Source of the DNA: Cryptomeria japonica
Taxonomy: Eukaryota; Streptophyta; Pinopsida; Cupressales; Cupressaceae
Length of the DNA stretch: 64,000 nucleotides
Direction of reading: 5' to 3'
Assembly: GCF_030272615.1 (NCBI RefSeq)
Contig: NC_081408.1
Coordinates: 306,593,950-306,657,949 of the forward strand
Part shown: positions 34,744 through 44,527 of the stretch, piece after piece
Position numbering within the stretch: the stretch's first letter is position 1
Layout: each line of letters starts with the position of its first letter
Made by a program: the position numbers and the translations under genes
The notes under the pieces: model-generated
The model's input: the letters and a program-made list of their open reading frames with translations, nothing else
Told to the model about the DNA's origin: nothing
The model's database searches: none

Positions 34744-36291
34744 TGTTGGCATATGTGCAGAGTATGTTGACATGATGATATTGTGTTGTCATTGATGTCA
34801 ATATGCTAAAGAGTGAACCGGTACAAGCAACTGGCAAAGTAAACCGGTATGTGCAACTGGCAAAGTAAACTGGTATGTACAAATGGCAAAATGAATCGAT
34901 ATGTTGTTGAGAACAGGTATGCTGAAGAGTGAACCGCTAATATGCTGAAAAGTGAATTGGTATGTTGTTGAAGAACTGGTATATGGAATGTTTTCTATCA
35001 AGGTTTATTATGGTACGACTACTGGTTGGTAGTCTCAGCCTCAGGGTTTCCAGCTGAAGTGTTTCGAGCCTGTGTGATTCAACCAATGGCATTGTATGAT
35101 GAGTTAGCATTGTAATGGAGATCATATCATGTTTCCATGTTAGCCTTGTGCACGTGAAGGATCTTGCATGAAGGAAATTGATCCTATCTACCTTGGGAAT
35201 GTGCGAAGTCTCTGTAAATGGTGGAGAAAGCATGATGGGTTATCGCCTCCAAGAAGCGGTGAAGAATGAACAATGGAGAATGTCTTGAGATCTGTTCAAG
35301 ACCATTGTATTCAAATGCAAAGTGTTCAATGGTCAGGATTGAACTGATTGAATTTCTCAGCCTAAATGTTTAGGGTTTAGGGTTTATGATACCGACCTAT
35401 CTATTTCCTATAAGGTCAAGGTTGTGTTTCATGTTGAGGTTGTTGGCAAATGTTGTGTGTGTATCTAAGTGCAGAGATACATGATTATTGCCAAACCAAA
35501 TAAGAGAATTGATACCTGCAGAGTGTGTGTGCAGAAGGAAGAAGCTAAAGTGGATCTGCATTGGCATTGTGTGCTATTACCAGATCATTGTAATACCTGT
35601 TGGTCTCTAACCATTTCAATAGTTGGAAAATCCCTTAACAGGGTAGCTTTAACCAGCTTGCTACAAATCCTTTAACAGGGTGACTCAAAGCCATTGAGTT
35701 CATAAAATCCTCTGACAAGGTAACCTTTAACAGGGTTTAACTCTTAGCTAGGTATTCTAGCCATCCCTTAATCGGGTGATCCCTAATAGGATCTGTTCCT
35801 AACAGAACCTGTTTTAATAGTCTTTAACTGGACTAGGCTCCTAGCAGAGCAGACTTCTAAAGAGTTCAAGAACATCTTGTGGGTATTCATCCCCACCGTG
35901 GTTTTTCCCAGTTGGGTTTCCACTTGAAAAATATGTGTGTCATGTGTGATACCTCTTTCATGTGATGCTTTGTTATTTCCTATTTTGTGGTGAATCATGT
36001 TGATCTAGCAAGTTTGTATGTTTTAGATGGTAGATTACCTGTTTATGCACAAGGATAAAAGTGGAAATGAAGGTGTAGGTTGTGTGAAAAGATAAGTGTT
36101 TCTAGTTTATGTCTTTTATAGTCACATTGTGTTTAACCGGTAGTAATCTGGTTCAGACCGGTGTTAGTGATTGCCAGTCAAGTTCACTATTTGTGGTTAA
36201 ACTGATTCAGGAAAATTTTTGTTGCCTATACTGATTCACCTCCCCCCTCTCAGTACCGGTTTGGTACTCACTATTCATCATTGAGTTATCA
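34744..36291 (+). repeat. Copia 5' LTR (1548 bp)
   Basis: TGTTGGCATATG ... GAGTTATCA. Contains four 26-bp U3 repeats (34813-34916; GTRAACCGGTATGTGCAACTGGCAAA type), a telomere-repeat motif at 35369-35386 and a TATA-like TATAAG at 35409-35414. Transcription would start roughly 30 bp after that. Confidence 0.92.
35369..35414 (+). promoter_or_regulatory. Copia promoter: telo-box plus TATA
   Basis: Two TTTAGGG units plus TTTA (35369-35386) precede CCTATAAGG (35407-35415). Telo-box-like motifs are known in promoters of highly expressed plant genes, so a role as promoter element is a reasonable inference. The same arrangement is kept in the 3' LTR. Confidence 0.55.
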
Positions 36292-36293
36292 AT

Positions 36294-36305
36294 TGGTATC
36301 AAAGC
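36294..36305 (+). promoter_or_regulatory. Copia primer-binding site (tRNA-iMet type)
   Basis: TGGTATCAAAGC starts two bases after the LTR end and matches the TGGTATCAGAGC site complementary to initiator Met tRNA with one change. Confidence 0.88.
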
Positions 36306-36362
36306 ACCCTCTAGGTCCTCTGTGTTGTAAGCTTAACCGCTTGAGGGAAAGATCATATTGTA

Positions 36363-39300
36363 ATGATGAAGAGGGAAGGTCCAAAGTTCAACAGAGATAA
36401 TTTCAAAATATGAAAGGACAGAATGAAGATATACATTAGAAGCATGGGTGCTCAATATTGGAGCTATGTTGAGAATTCCTATGTTATTCCTACTGGTACT
36501 CTCACCGATGATCAAAAGAGAGAGATCCAGGAGAATGGGCAAGTCATGGAATCCCTAATCAGTAGCTTATCTTACATTGAGTTTATTGATGTCCAGGATA
36601 AAGAAAATCCCAAAGAAGTATGGGATACTCTTGAGAATATCTATGGTGGTGATGGGCATGTGAAACAAGCTAAGGAAAAAAGCCTTAGGGATAAGTTTGA
36701 AGACATGTGAATGGTTGAAGGAGAGACCATTCAGCAATATAGAATAAGAATCAAAACTATTGTTGGAGATATCAAGAGTTCTGGAGGCAAAATTGATGAT
36801 TCTACTATTGTTAGCAAAGTCTTGAGGTCCTTATTACTGGTCTATACAATAAGGGTTTCTGCTATTCAGGAGTTGAGATCAATTTACAAGACTAAGGTAT
36901 CCCTAGACTCCATCATTGTAAAATTGATAGCCCACGAGCTAAATAGTTTTGATGGTAGTATTCAGAAGACTGAATCGGCGTTTAGAGCATCTATTGCACC
37001 ATCCAGAAAAGGAAAAGAAGCAAACACCAGTGGTGAACCAAGACAGATCAGAGAAATGGATGATGAGGAGATTCTGATGGAATTTGAAGCTCTTCTTGCC
37101 AAGAGACTTCCTAAGGGAACCGGTAAATACAGAGGTAAGCTCCCTTTGAAATGCTTTTCTTGTAATCGGATAGGACACATTATTGTAAATTGTCCTAATG
37201 GTGATAACAAGGACAAACTAGAAAGGTTCAAGAAATTCAAAGGAGGAAATCAGAGAAACTGTTTTGTAGCTATTAATGAAGGTGTCACAGATGAGGAATC
37301 AGAAGATGAAGAAAATGAAGATATTGTGTTTGTTGCAGTCAAGGAAGATGTGTCAGACAAGAAGGCTCTTGTCTCCCTCTTTGATAATTCCAATGAGTGG
37401 ATTATTGGCAGTGGTTGTTCTCACCATATGACTGGTGACCGGAGCAAGTTTCTATCTCTGGAAGAGTATGATGGTGGTGTGTTTCATTTTGGTAATGATG
37501 CACCATGTATGGTCAAAGGCAGAGGGCCCATCTCTCTGAATGAAAAGAGTAGTGCTGACAATGTGTATTGGGTGGAAGGTCTCAAACACAACCTATTGAG
37601 TGTTGCCTGGCTGAATAATAGTGGACTCACTCTAGAATTCAAAAATGGAGTGTGTAAAATCAAAGGAAAGAATGGTGAACTGATGGCCACCGGTATGCAG
37701 ACCAAAGCTAATTTATTTCAGTTGAATGCAAATATAAGCACATGTCTTATGGCTAATTTTGATGATAGCAGGATATGGTATAGGAGACTCTGCCATGTAA
37801 ACTTTGATAACATAGTGAAGGCTAGTAAGATCAAGGCAGTTAGAGGACTCTTGATGCTGAGCAAATTGGAAAATCCTCTGTGCAGAGAGTATCAACTGGG
37901 GAAAATGTCTTCCTCAACCTTCAAAGGTAAATCTTTCACTGCCGATAATTTACTTGATCTTGTGCATACTGATTTGTGTGGTCCTATGAAAACCAGGAGT
38001 GTGCAGGGAGATAGGTATTTTATGATTCTTACATATGATTGCTCAAGAATGATGTGGGTCACATTCTTGAAGGATAAGTCTAAAGCTTTTGGAAAGTTCA
38101 AATCTTTCAGAGCACTGGTAGAAAAGGAAAGTGGTAGAAGAATCAAATGCCTTAGAACTGGTTAAGGAGAGGAATTCACTTTCGGTGAATTCAACAAATA
38201 TTGTGAAGAGAATGGCATCAAGAGGCAACTGTCTGCCCCCGGGACCCCACAGCAGAATGGCTTAGCAAAAAGAAACAACCAGACTGTGGTTGAAGCCGCT
38301 AGAACTATGTTGATCCAAGGAAAGGTCACTCACACCTTTTGGAGAGAAGTAGTGAGCACTGCAGTCTATACAATGAATCGGGTACTCATTAAGAAAGGAA
38401 AGGATAAGACTCCTTATGAGTACTGGACTGGTAAGACACTAGTGGTAAGCTACTTTAGAGTATTTGGTAGTAAATGTTATATCAAGAGGAGTGAACATCA
38501 CAGCAAGTTCGATGCAAAATGTGATGAGGGAATATTCCTAGGATATTCCACCAAGAGAAAAGCTCTCAAATGTTTCAATAGTAGGACTTAGAGAATCATT
38601 GAAAGCATCAATGTTAGGGTTGATAAAAACTCTAAGAAACTTGAGGAAATCGGCAGTAAGCATGTAGGAGATGAACCGGTAGTAACCTTCTGGGAACCGG
38701 TTGCAAATCTACCCAGTACCAGTAATTGTGCTCCTACACTAGTAGATGTTGATGCTGATGAAGATGAGGATGAAGAAGAAAAGAAAGAGGAATCTATTAA
38801 GAATATACCTAGGTATGTCAAACTCATTCATGATCCAAAGCAGATCATAGGAGACAATGATGCGGGAATTCTTACAAGAAGAAAGGTTAGAGAAAACTCA
38901 TGTATGATCTTTGAATTTGAGCCTAAATCATTCAAAGAAGCACACAAACATGAAGACTGGATCAAGGCAATGGAAGAGGAACTTGACCAGATAGAGAAGA
39001 ATTGTACATGGTCTTTGGTACCCAGACCAGAGCATAAAAATGTCATTGGAACCAAATGGGTTTTCAGAAATAAGTTGAATGAGGATGGCACAGTGGTAAG
39101 GAACAAAGCTAGACTGGTATGTAAAGGATATGCCCAAGAAGAAGGGGAAGACTATGGAGAAACCTTTGCTCCAGTAGCAAGATTGAAAGGAGTTTGTATG
39201 CTTCTTGCATATGCAGCTTTTAAAGGATTCAAGGTATACCAAATGGATGTAAAATTTGCATTCCTAAATGGAATACTTGAAGAGGAGGTGTATATAGAGC

Positions 39301-40454
39301 AAGCAGATGGGTTTTCCCTATCAGAAGACAGTGACATGGTGTGTAGGCTACATAAAGCCTTGTATGGACTGAAGCAGGCACCTAGAGCATGGTATGAATG
39401 CTTGCATTCCCATCTTGTGAAGATTGGATTTGAAAGAACAAGTGAAGATAGCAATATCTACTTGAAATCAGAAGGAGATCAGATTCTGATCTGTGAAGTA
39501 TTTGTTGTTGACATAATCTTTGGTGGAGATGACAAGATGAGTCATGACTTTGTAGATAAGATGAAAAAGGAGTTTGAGATGTGACTCATAGGGGAGATCA
39601 AGTTCTTCATTGGACTGCAGATTCAGCAAATGAAAGATGGAATCTTTATTACTCAGTCCAAGTATGTCAAACAGGTGTTGAAGATCTTTGGCATGGAAGA
39701 CAACAAACCGGTTGGTACACCAATGGTGACCAGTTGTAAACTATCAAAAGAGGATGATTCAACATTGGTAAATGAGAAGGATTATCGATCAATGATTGGT
39801 AAGTTGCATTATGTAGTGCATAGCAGACTGGACATTGCACATGCAGTGGGGATTACCGCTAGGTTCCAGAAAAGCCCAAGAGAATCCCATTTGGTAGCAA
39901 TCAAGCAGATCCTTAGATATCTAAAGGGAACTATTGACTATGGATTATAGTATCCATACAATGATGATTTCAACCTAAGAGTATTCACAGATGTTGATTG
40001 GGCTGGTAATGTGGATGATCAAAAGACAACAAACGGTGGTGTATTCTTACTCGGTAGTAGACTAGTCTCATGGATGAGTAAGAAGCAGAGTTGTATCTCT
40101 TAGTCTACAGAAGAAGTGGAGTATGTTGCAGCTTTTATGAACTACACCTAGACTATTTGGATGAAGCATGTGTTGAATGGTTTCAAAGTTCCTGTATCTA
40201 AGTCGGTAAGTATATTTTGTGACAAGACAAGTGCAATTAACATCTCCAAGAATCTGGTTTTACATGCTGGAACTAAGAACTTTGAACTCAAGTATCATTT
40301 CTTGAGGGAAAAGGTTCAGAACAAAGAGGTGGTATTGGAACATGTTTCCAGTAAGGAGCAGTTAGCAGATATATTCACTAGGCCTCTACCGAAGGCTACA
40401 TTTACCTATTTGAGAGGTGAATTAGTGGTACTGCCCCTTCAAGAGGTAACCTAA
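36363..40454 (+). pseudogene. Copia gag-pol polyprotein
   Basis: Start chosen at MMKREGPKFNRDNF (36363), 58 bp after the PBS. Domains: gag core (about 36420-37000), CCHC knuckle (CFSCNRIGHIIVNC, 37152-37193), protease (GSGCSHHMTGD near 37405, the catalytic Asp of the usual DSG replaced by Gly), integrase (HTDLCGP near 37966; the second acidic residue region is disrupted by TAA near 38163; the third position reads LAKRNN with Lys for Glu), RT (38904-39584; [11 protein letters not shown]; the usual YVDD is FVVD near 39507) and RNase H (about 39970-40300). Stops occur near 36409, 36708, 38163, 38588, 39582, 39948, 40101 and 40150. In an intact element this single polyprotein packages, copies and integrates the genome. 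This copy cannot. Confidence 0.93.
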
Positions 40455-40646
40455 AAGTCTTGTGCTCCAAATCAGTCAGATCTTCCTTTGCTCTATCTTT
40501 TTAGGATTGTTGTGTTGAAGGATGCTACTCCTCAGGGGGAGTAGCATAGTGGAACAGGGAAACTTGTGCCTCCACTTTGGCATTGTTCTCAAGGGGGGAG
40601 AAGGTATGAAGCAAAGAGAGATATCTTTGTATATTGCCATCAATGC

Positions 40647-40659
40647 CAAAGGGGGAGAT
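40647..40659 (+). promoter_or_regulatory. Copia polypurine tract
   Basis: AAAGGGGGAGAT immediately precedes the 3' LTR start TGTTGG. A second purine block (TCAGGGGGAGTAGC, near 40532) lies upstream, as in many plant copia elements. Confidence 0.88.
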
Positions 40660-42227
40660 TGTTGGCATATGTGTAGAGTATGTTGACATGATGATATTGT
40701 GTTTTCATTGATGTCAATATGTTGAAGAGTGAACTGGTACAAGCAACTGGAAAAGTAAACCGGTATGCGCAACTGGCAAAGTAAACCGATATGTGCAAAT
40801 GGAAAAATGAACCGGTATGTTGTTGAGAACAGGTATGCTGAAGAGTGAACCGCTAATATGCTGAAAAGTGAACTGGTATGTTGTTGAAGAACTGGTATAT
40901 GGAATTCTTTCTATCAAGGTTTAAGAACTGGTATATGGAATTCTTTCTATCAAGGTTGGTAGTCTCAACCTCAAGGTTTCCAGTTGAAGTGTTTCGAGCC
41001 TGTGTGATTCAACTGATGGCATTGTATGATGAGTTAGCATTGTAATGGAGATCAGGTCATGTTGCCACGTTAGCCTTGTACACATGAAGGATCTTGCATG
41101 AAGGAAATTGATCCTATCTACCTCGGGAATGTGTGAAGTCTCTACAAACGGTGGAGAATGCGTGATGGGTTATCACCTCCAAGAAGTGGTGAAGAATGAA
41201 CGATGGAGAATGTCTTGAGATATGTTCAAGACCATTGTATTCAAATGCAAAGTGTTCAATGGTCAGGATTGAACTGGCTGAATTGATCAACCTAAATGTT
41301 TAGGGTTTAGGGTTTAGGGTTTATGATACCGACCTATATGTTTCCTATAAGGTCAAGGTTGTGTTTCATGTTGAGGTTGTTGGCAAATGTTGTGTGTGTA
41401 TCTAAGTGCAGAGATACGTGATTCTTGCCAGACCAAATAAGAGAATTGATACCTACAGAGTCTGTGTTCAGAAGGAAGGAGCTAAAGCGGATCTGCATTG
41501 GCATTGTGTGCTATTACCAGATCGTTGTAATACCTGTTGGTCTCTAACCATTTCAACAGTTGGAAAATCCCTTAACAGGGTAGCTTTAACCAGCTTGCTA
41601 CAAATCCTTTAACAAGGTGACTCAAAGCCATTGAGTTCATAAAATCCTCTGACAAGGTAACCTTTAACAGGGTTTAACTCTTAACCAGGTATTCTAGCCA
41701 TCCCTTAATCGGGTGATCCCTAACAGGATTGGTTCCTAACGGAACCTATTTTAATAGTCTTTATCCGGACTAGGCTCCTAACCGAGCGGAATTCTAAAGA
41801 GTTCAAGAATAGCTTGTGGGTATTCATCCCCACTGTGGTTTTTCCTAGTTGGGTTTCCACGTGAAAAATATATGTGTCATGTGTGATACCTCTTTCATAT
41901 GATGCTTTGTTATTTCCTATTTTGTAGTGAATCATGTTGATCTAGCAAGTTTGTATGTTTCATATGGTAGATTCCCAGTTTATGCACAAGGATAAAAGTG
42001 GAAATGAAGGTGTAGGTTGTGTGAAAAGATAAGTGTTTCCAATTTATGTCTTTTACATTCACATTGTGTTTAACTGGTAGTAATCTAGTTTAGATCGATG
42101 TTAGTGATTGCCAGTCAAGTTCACTGTTTGTAGTTAAACCGGTTCAGGAAAAGTTTTGTTGCCTGTACCGATTCACCCCCCCCTCTCAGTACCGGTTTGG
42201 TATTCATTGTTCATCGTTGAGTTATTA
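40660..42227 (+). repeat. Copia 3' LTR (1568 bp)
   Basis: It matches the 5' LTR throughout but ends GTTATTA where the 5' copy has GTTATCA. It has three TTTAGGG units (41299-41323) instead of two. It also carries a private 36-bp tandem duplication (40887-40922 and 40923-40958, AAGAACTGGTATATGGAATT type) where the 5' LTR has unrelated bases. The 26-bp U3 repeats are at 40729-40832. Confidence 0.92.
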
Positions 42228-42232
42228 GCTTA

Positions 42233-43252
42233 GTCAAATGACTATAAGTTAGATGCATAAAACTTGGAGATATCAAAATGAGAGAGTGAGAGCTCTATTT
42301 ATAGGAAAAATAGGGCAATGGATGGTCAAGATTGGATAATCTTAACAAGGGCCAGGATTGAAAGTTAATCAATCCATGTTTACAATTCTCACCAATGAAA
42401 TGGTGACAATTGTCAACAAGAGATTGCTTGAGAGAAGATAAAAGAAGCATTAAATGCTTGAGAAGACAAGAAGGTTACCCTAGGAGGTAAGGGTTAAGGT
42501 AGAGTAGGGTTATCCATTGGATGAAGCTTTTACCCAAGAGGTAAACTCTTGTGAAAGGGTTAAAGGGATAACCAAGGTTAAAGCCATGAATGCTTGATGA
42601 GACCCTTGGTTTAGATGAGGGTTGACTTAGAGAGAAAGTGTCTAATCATGGAAGAAGGTTGAGTTAACCATTAATGGTTATGTAAGAGCCTTAAATGGTT
42701 ATGTAAGAGGGTTAACTTGTTGAGGACATAAAGACTTTAATGGTTTTCAAAGACTTTGGAGACTTTGAGAAGTCACTTCTCTTTGCTTAGGATTGTGACA
42801 ATAATAAGGAGATGGATTAGGCTGAATTGGAAGATATTAGAAGAATCTAGAAGGGGGTTAAGGAGGGAAGTGGGAGATGTAGGAAAATGCAAGTGGAGGG
42901 AAAAGGATTTTAATAAAATTACTTTATATCAATCAAATAGATGCAACTTGCATAAATACAAGTGGGGGATTTAATAAATAAATAAGATTTATTTATTTAC
43001 AATGATCGATTTAATTAAATGTAAATTTAATTAAAAAGGGAGAAAGGGGAATTAATTAAATAAAGTGATTTATTTAATTAAAAGGCTAAAAAAAGGCTTA
43101 GGTGAACTTAATCAAATAAATTGAGTAATTTATTTAATCAAATAGATGAATATGAAGAAATTAATTGAATAGAATTTAATTAATAAGGGGAATGGAATTA
43201 AAATGAATATTAAATATTCACTTAGGAAAGTGGTAGGATTTATACGTCTACA
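42233..43252 (-). repeat. Gypsy downstream LTR, proximal segment
   Basis: This is the continuation of the LTR after the copia insertion, ending (plus strand) TATACGTCTACA, which is the TGTAGACGTATA start in element orientation. Together with 34330-34743 it makes about 1434 bp against 1441 bp for the other copy. A minus-strand TATA box (TATAAATAG) lies at 42295-42303. Confidence 0.9.
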
Positions 43253-43268
43253 TTTTGCCCCTCTTTGA
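43253..43268 (-). promoter_or_regulatory. Gypsy polypurine tract
   Basis: On the minus strand AAAGAGGGGCAAAA directly precedes the LTR start TGTAGACGTATA. It is the plus-strand DNA primer site and independently supports minus orientation. Confidence 0.85.
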
Positions 43269-43838
43269 AGTGACGTGTGTGCACATGTTGATTCAAAGAA
43301 AAATTGTTGGATATGCTGTCAAAATTTGATCGATATGATGTTGTGTTTCGAGATGTCGATATGATGCCCCAAATTTTATGAGTGATATTGATGATGCCCC
43401 CTCGGGAAATGAATCAAATATTTTGAAAAATTTGTCAATTTTGATGAGCATTTTTAGATTAATTGCATTTTGAAAATTTTGACTGTGTTGAATCATTTTA
43501 TTGATTCATCTCCCAAAAATGATGTTGATAAGATTAAAAAAGAAATAGTGAGGAAAATACATGCCCCACTTATTAACCTTGTTGACTTTTACCCTATAAA
43601 AAGGTAAAAATTGATTTGATTCTTATCATTTGCACATTTGTCTACTTGTGATTGTGACATTTGAGCTCTAACGAAGATGCCAATTTCATATGCTTCGCAA
43701 CGATTTGAGCGCATCCGTCGATATCGAAGGCCCATTGTGTATGGCCCACCTATAAGTGATCCAAATATTTTTACATTTTTTATTGATTTTGCCTATTTTG
43801 ATCATGTTTTTTATTTTTTGGTTTAAAATTTGTTGTTT
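43253..43838. other. Gypsy spacer next to the downstream LTR; possible PMD first exon
   Basis: Apart from the PPT there is a possible plus-strand first exon: ATG at 43678 opens MPISYASQRFERIRRYRRP and continues to about 43826. This is the right place and strand for the 5' end of the PMD gene downstream. The joining intron would contain the 21-bp array and end at an AG near 44490. This is inference only. Confidence 0.35.
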
Positions 43839-44122
43839 TAGCATGTAGATTGCTTTCCATAGCGTATACAATAGACAAGTTAGAGCGTAGGGTAAATCTG
43901 GGTAGGTTAGCATCTAATTAGCCTTTTGTAGTGCGTAAGTAGGTTATGTTATCGCATCACGTGTTTCCAGAGAGCGCATAGGGTAGATAGAGTACTGCGT
44001 CGAGTAGATAAAGTAGCGCATCGAGTAGATAGAGTAGCACGTAGGATTGACAAGTTAGCATAGAGGAGTTTCCAGTTAGCACGTCGAGGATTTTAGCGCG
44101 TATGGTAAAGTATCTAGTGCAT
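43839..44122 (+). repeat. 21-bp phased TAGCGCAT array A
   Basis: Variants of TAGCGCAT start at 43839, 43860, 43883, 43908, 43929, 43950, 43972, 43993, 44014, 44035, 44056, 44077, 44094 and 44115. Ten of the thirteen intervals are exactly 21 and one is 22. The bases between boxes vary, though GAGTAGATAGAG recurs. It lies on the plus strand upstream of the PMD gene and is inverted relative to arrays B and C at the other end of the gypsy element. Confidence 0.85.
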
Positions 44123-44165
44123 TGGTGAAGAAGGATAGGTAGGAGCCCTGTTTTAGCATGATGGT

Positions 44166-44410
44166 CTTGATTTTCGATATGGTTCTTTGATTTTTGATAT
44201 GGGTCCTTTGATTTTTGATATGGGTTAGAGTGATTTCTCTTTCGATATGATTCTTTGATGTTCTTGTCGATATGGGTTCTGATTTGATTCTTGCATTTTG
44301 AGTCTTGATTTGATGCTTGCAATGTGGGTCTTGATTTTCAATATGGTTCTTTGATTCTTGATATGGGTCTTTGATTTGATGCTTGTGATATGGATCTTGA
44401 TTTGATGCTT
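44166..44410. repeat. GATATGGGT minisatellite, about 20-27 bp period
   Basis: Units of the form TTCTTTGATTTTTGATATGG repeat from about 44166 to 44410, the clearest pair being adjacent 21-bp copies at about 44182-44222. It follows array A directly and lies upstream of the PMD coding region. Confidence 0.75.
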
Positions 44411-44527
44411 CGTTGTTTCAAGTTGATTTTTCTTTGAATGGATATATTGGCTAGATTTGGAAACTGATGATGGGCATTTATTGTTTTGCAGGCATAGCTT
44501 GGTGTGCTTCAGTCACGAGAGTGATTT

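Larger units (their letters stand above)
34744..42227 (+). mobile_element. Ty1/copia retrotransposon, 7484 bp, TSD GCTTA
   Basis: Plus-strand element with LTRs (34744-36291 and 40660-42227), an initiator-Met-type PBS (TGGTATCAAAGC, 36294-36305), one gag-pol frame (36363-40454) and a PPT (40647-40659). It inserted in the R/U5 part of the gypsy LTR, about 40 bp beyond the predicted gypsy start site. Multiple stops and lost active-site residues make it inactive. The LTRs differ by substitutions, a 36-bp duplication and telomere-repeat copy number. Confidence 0.93.
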
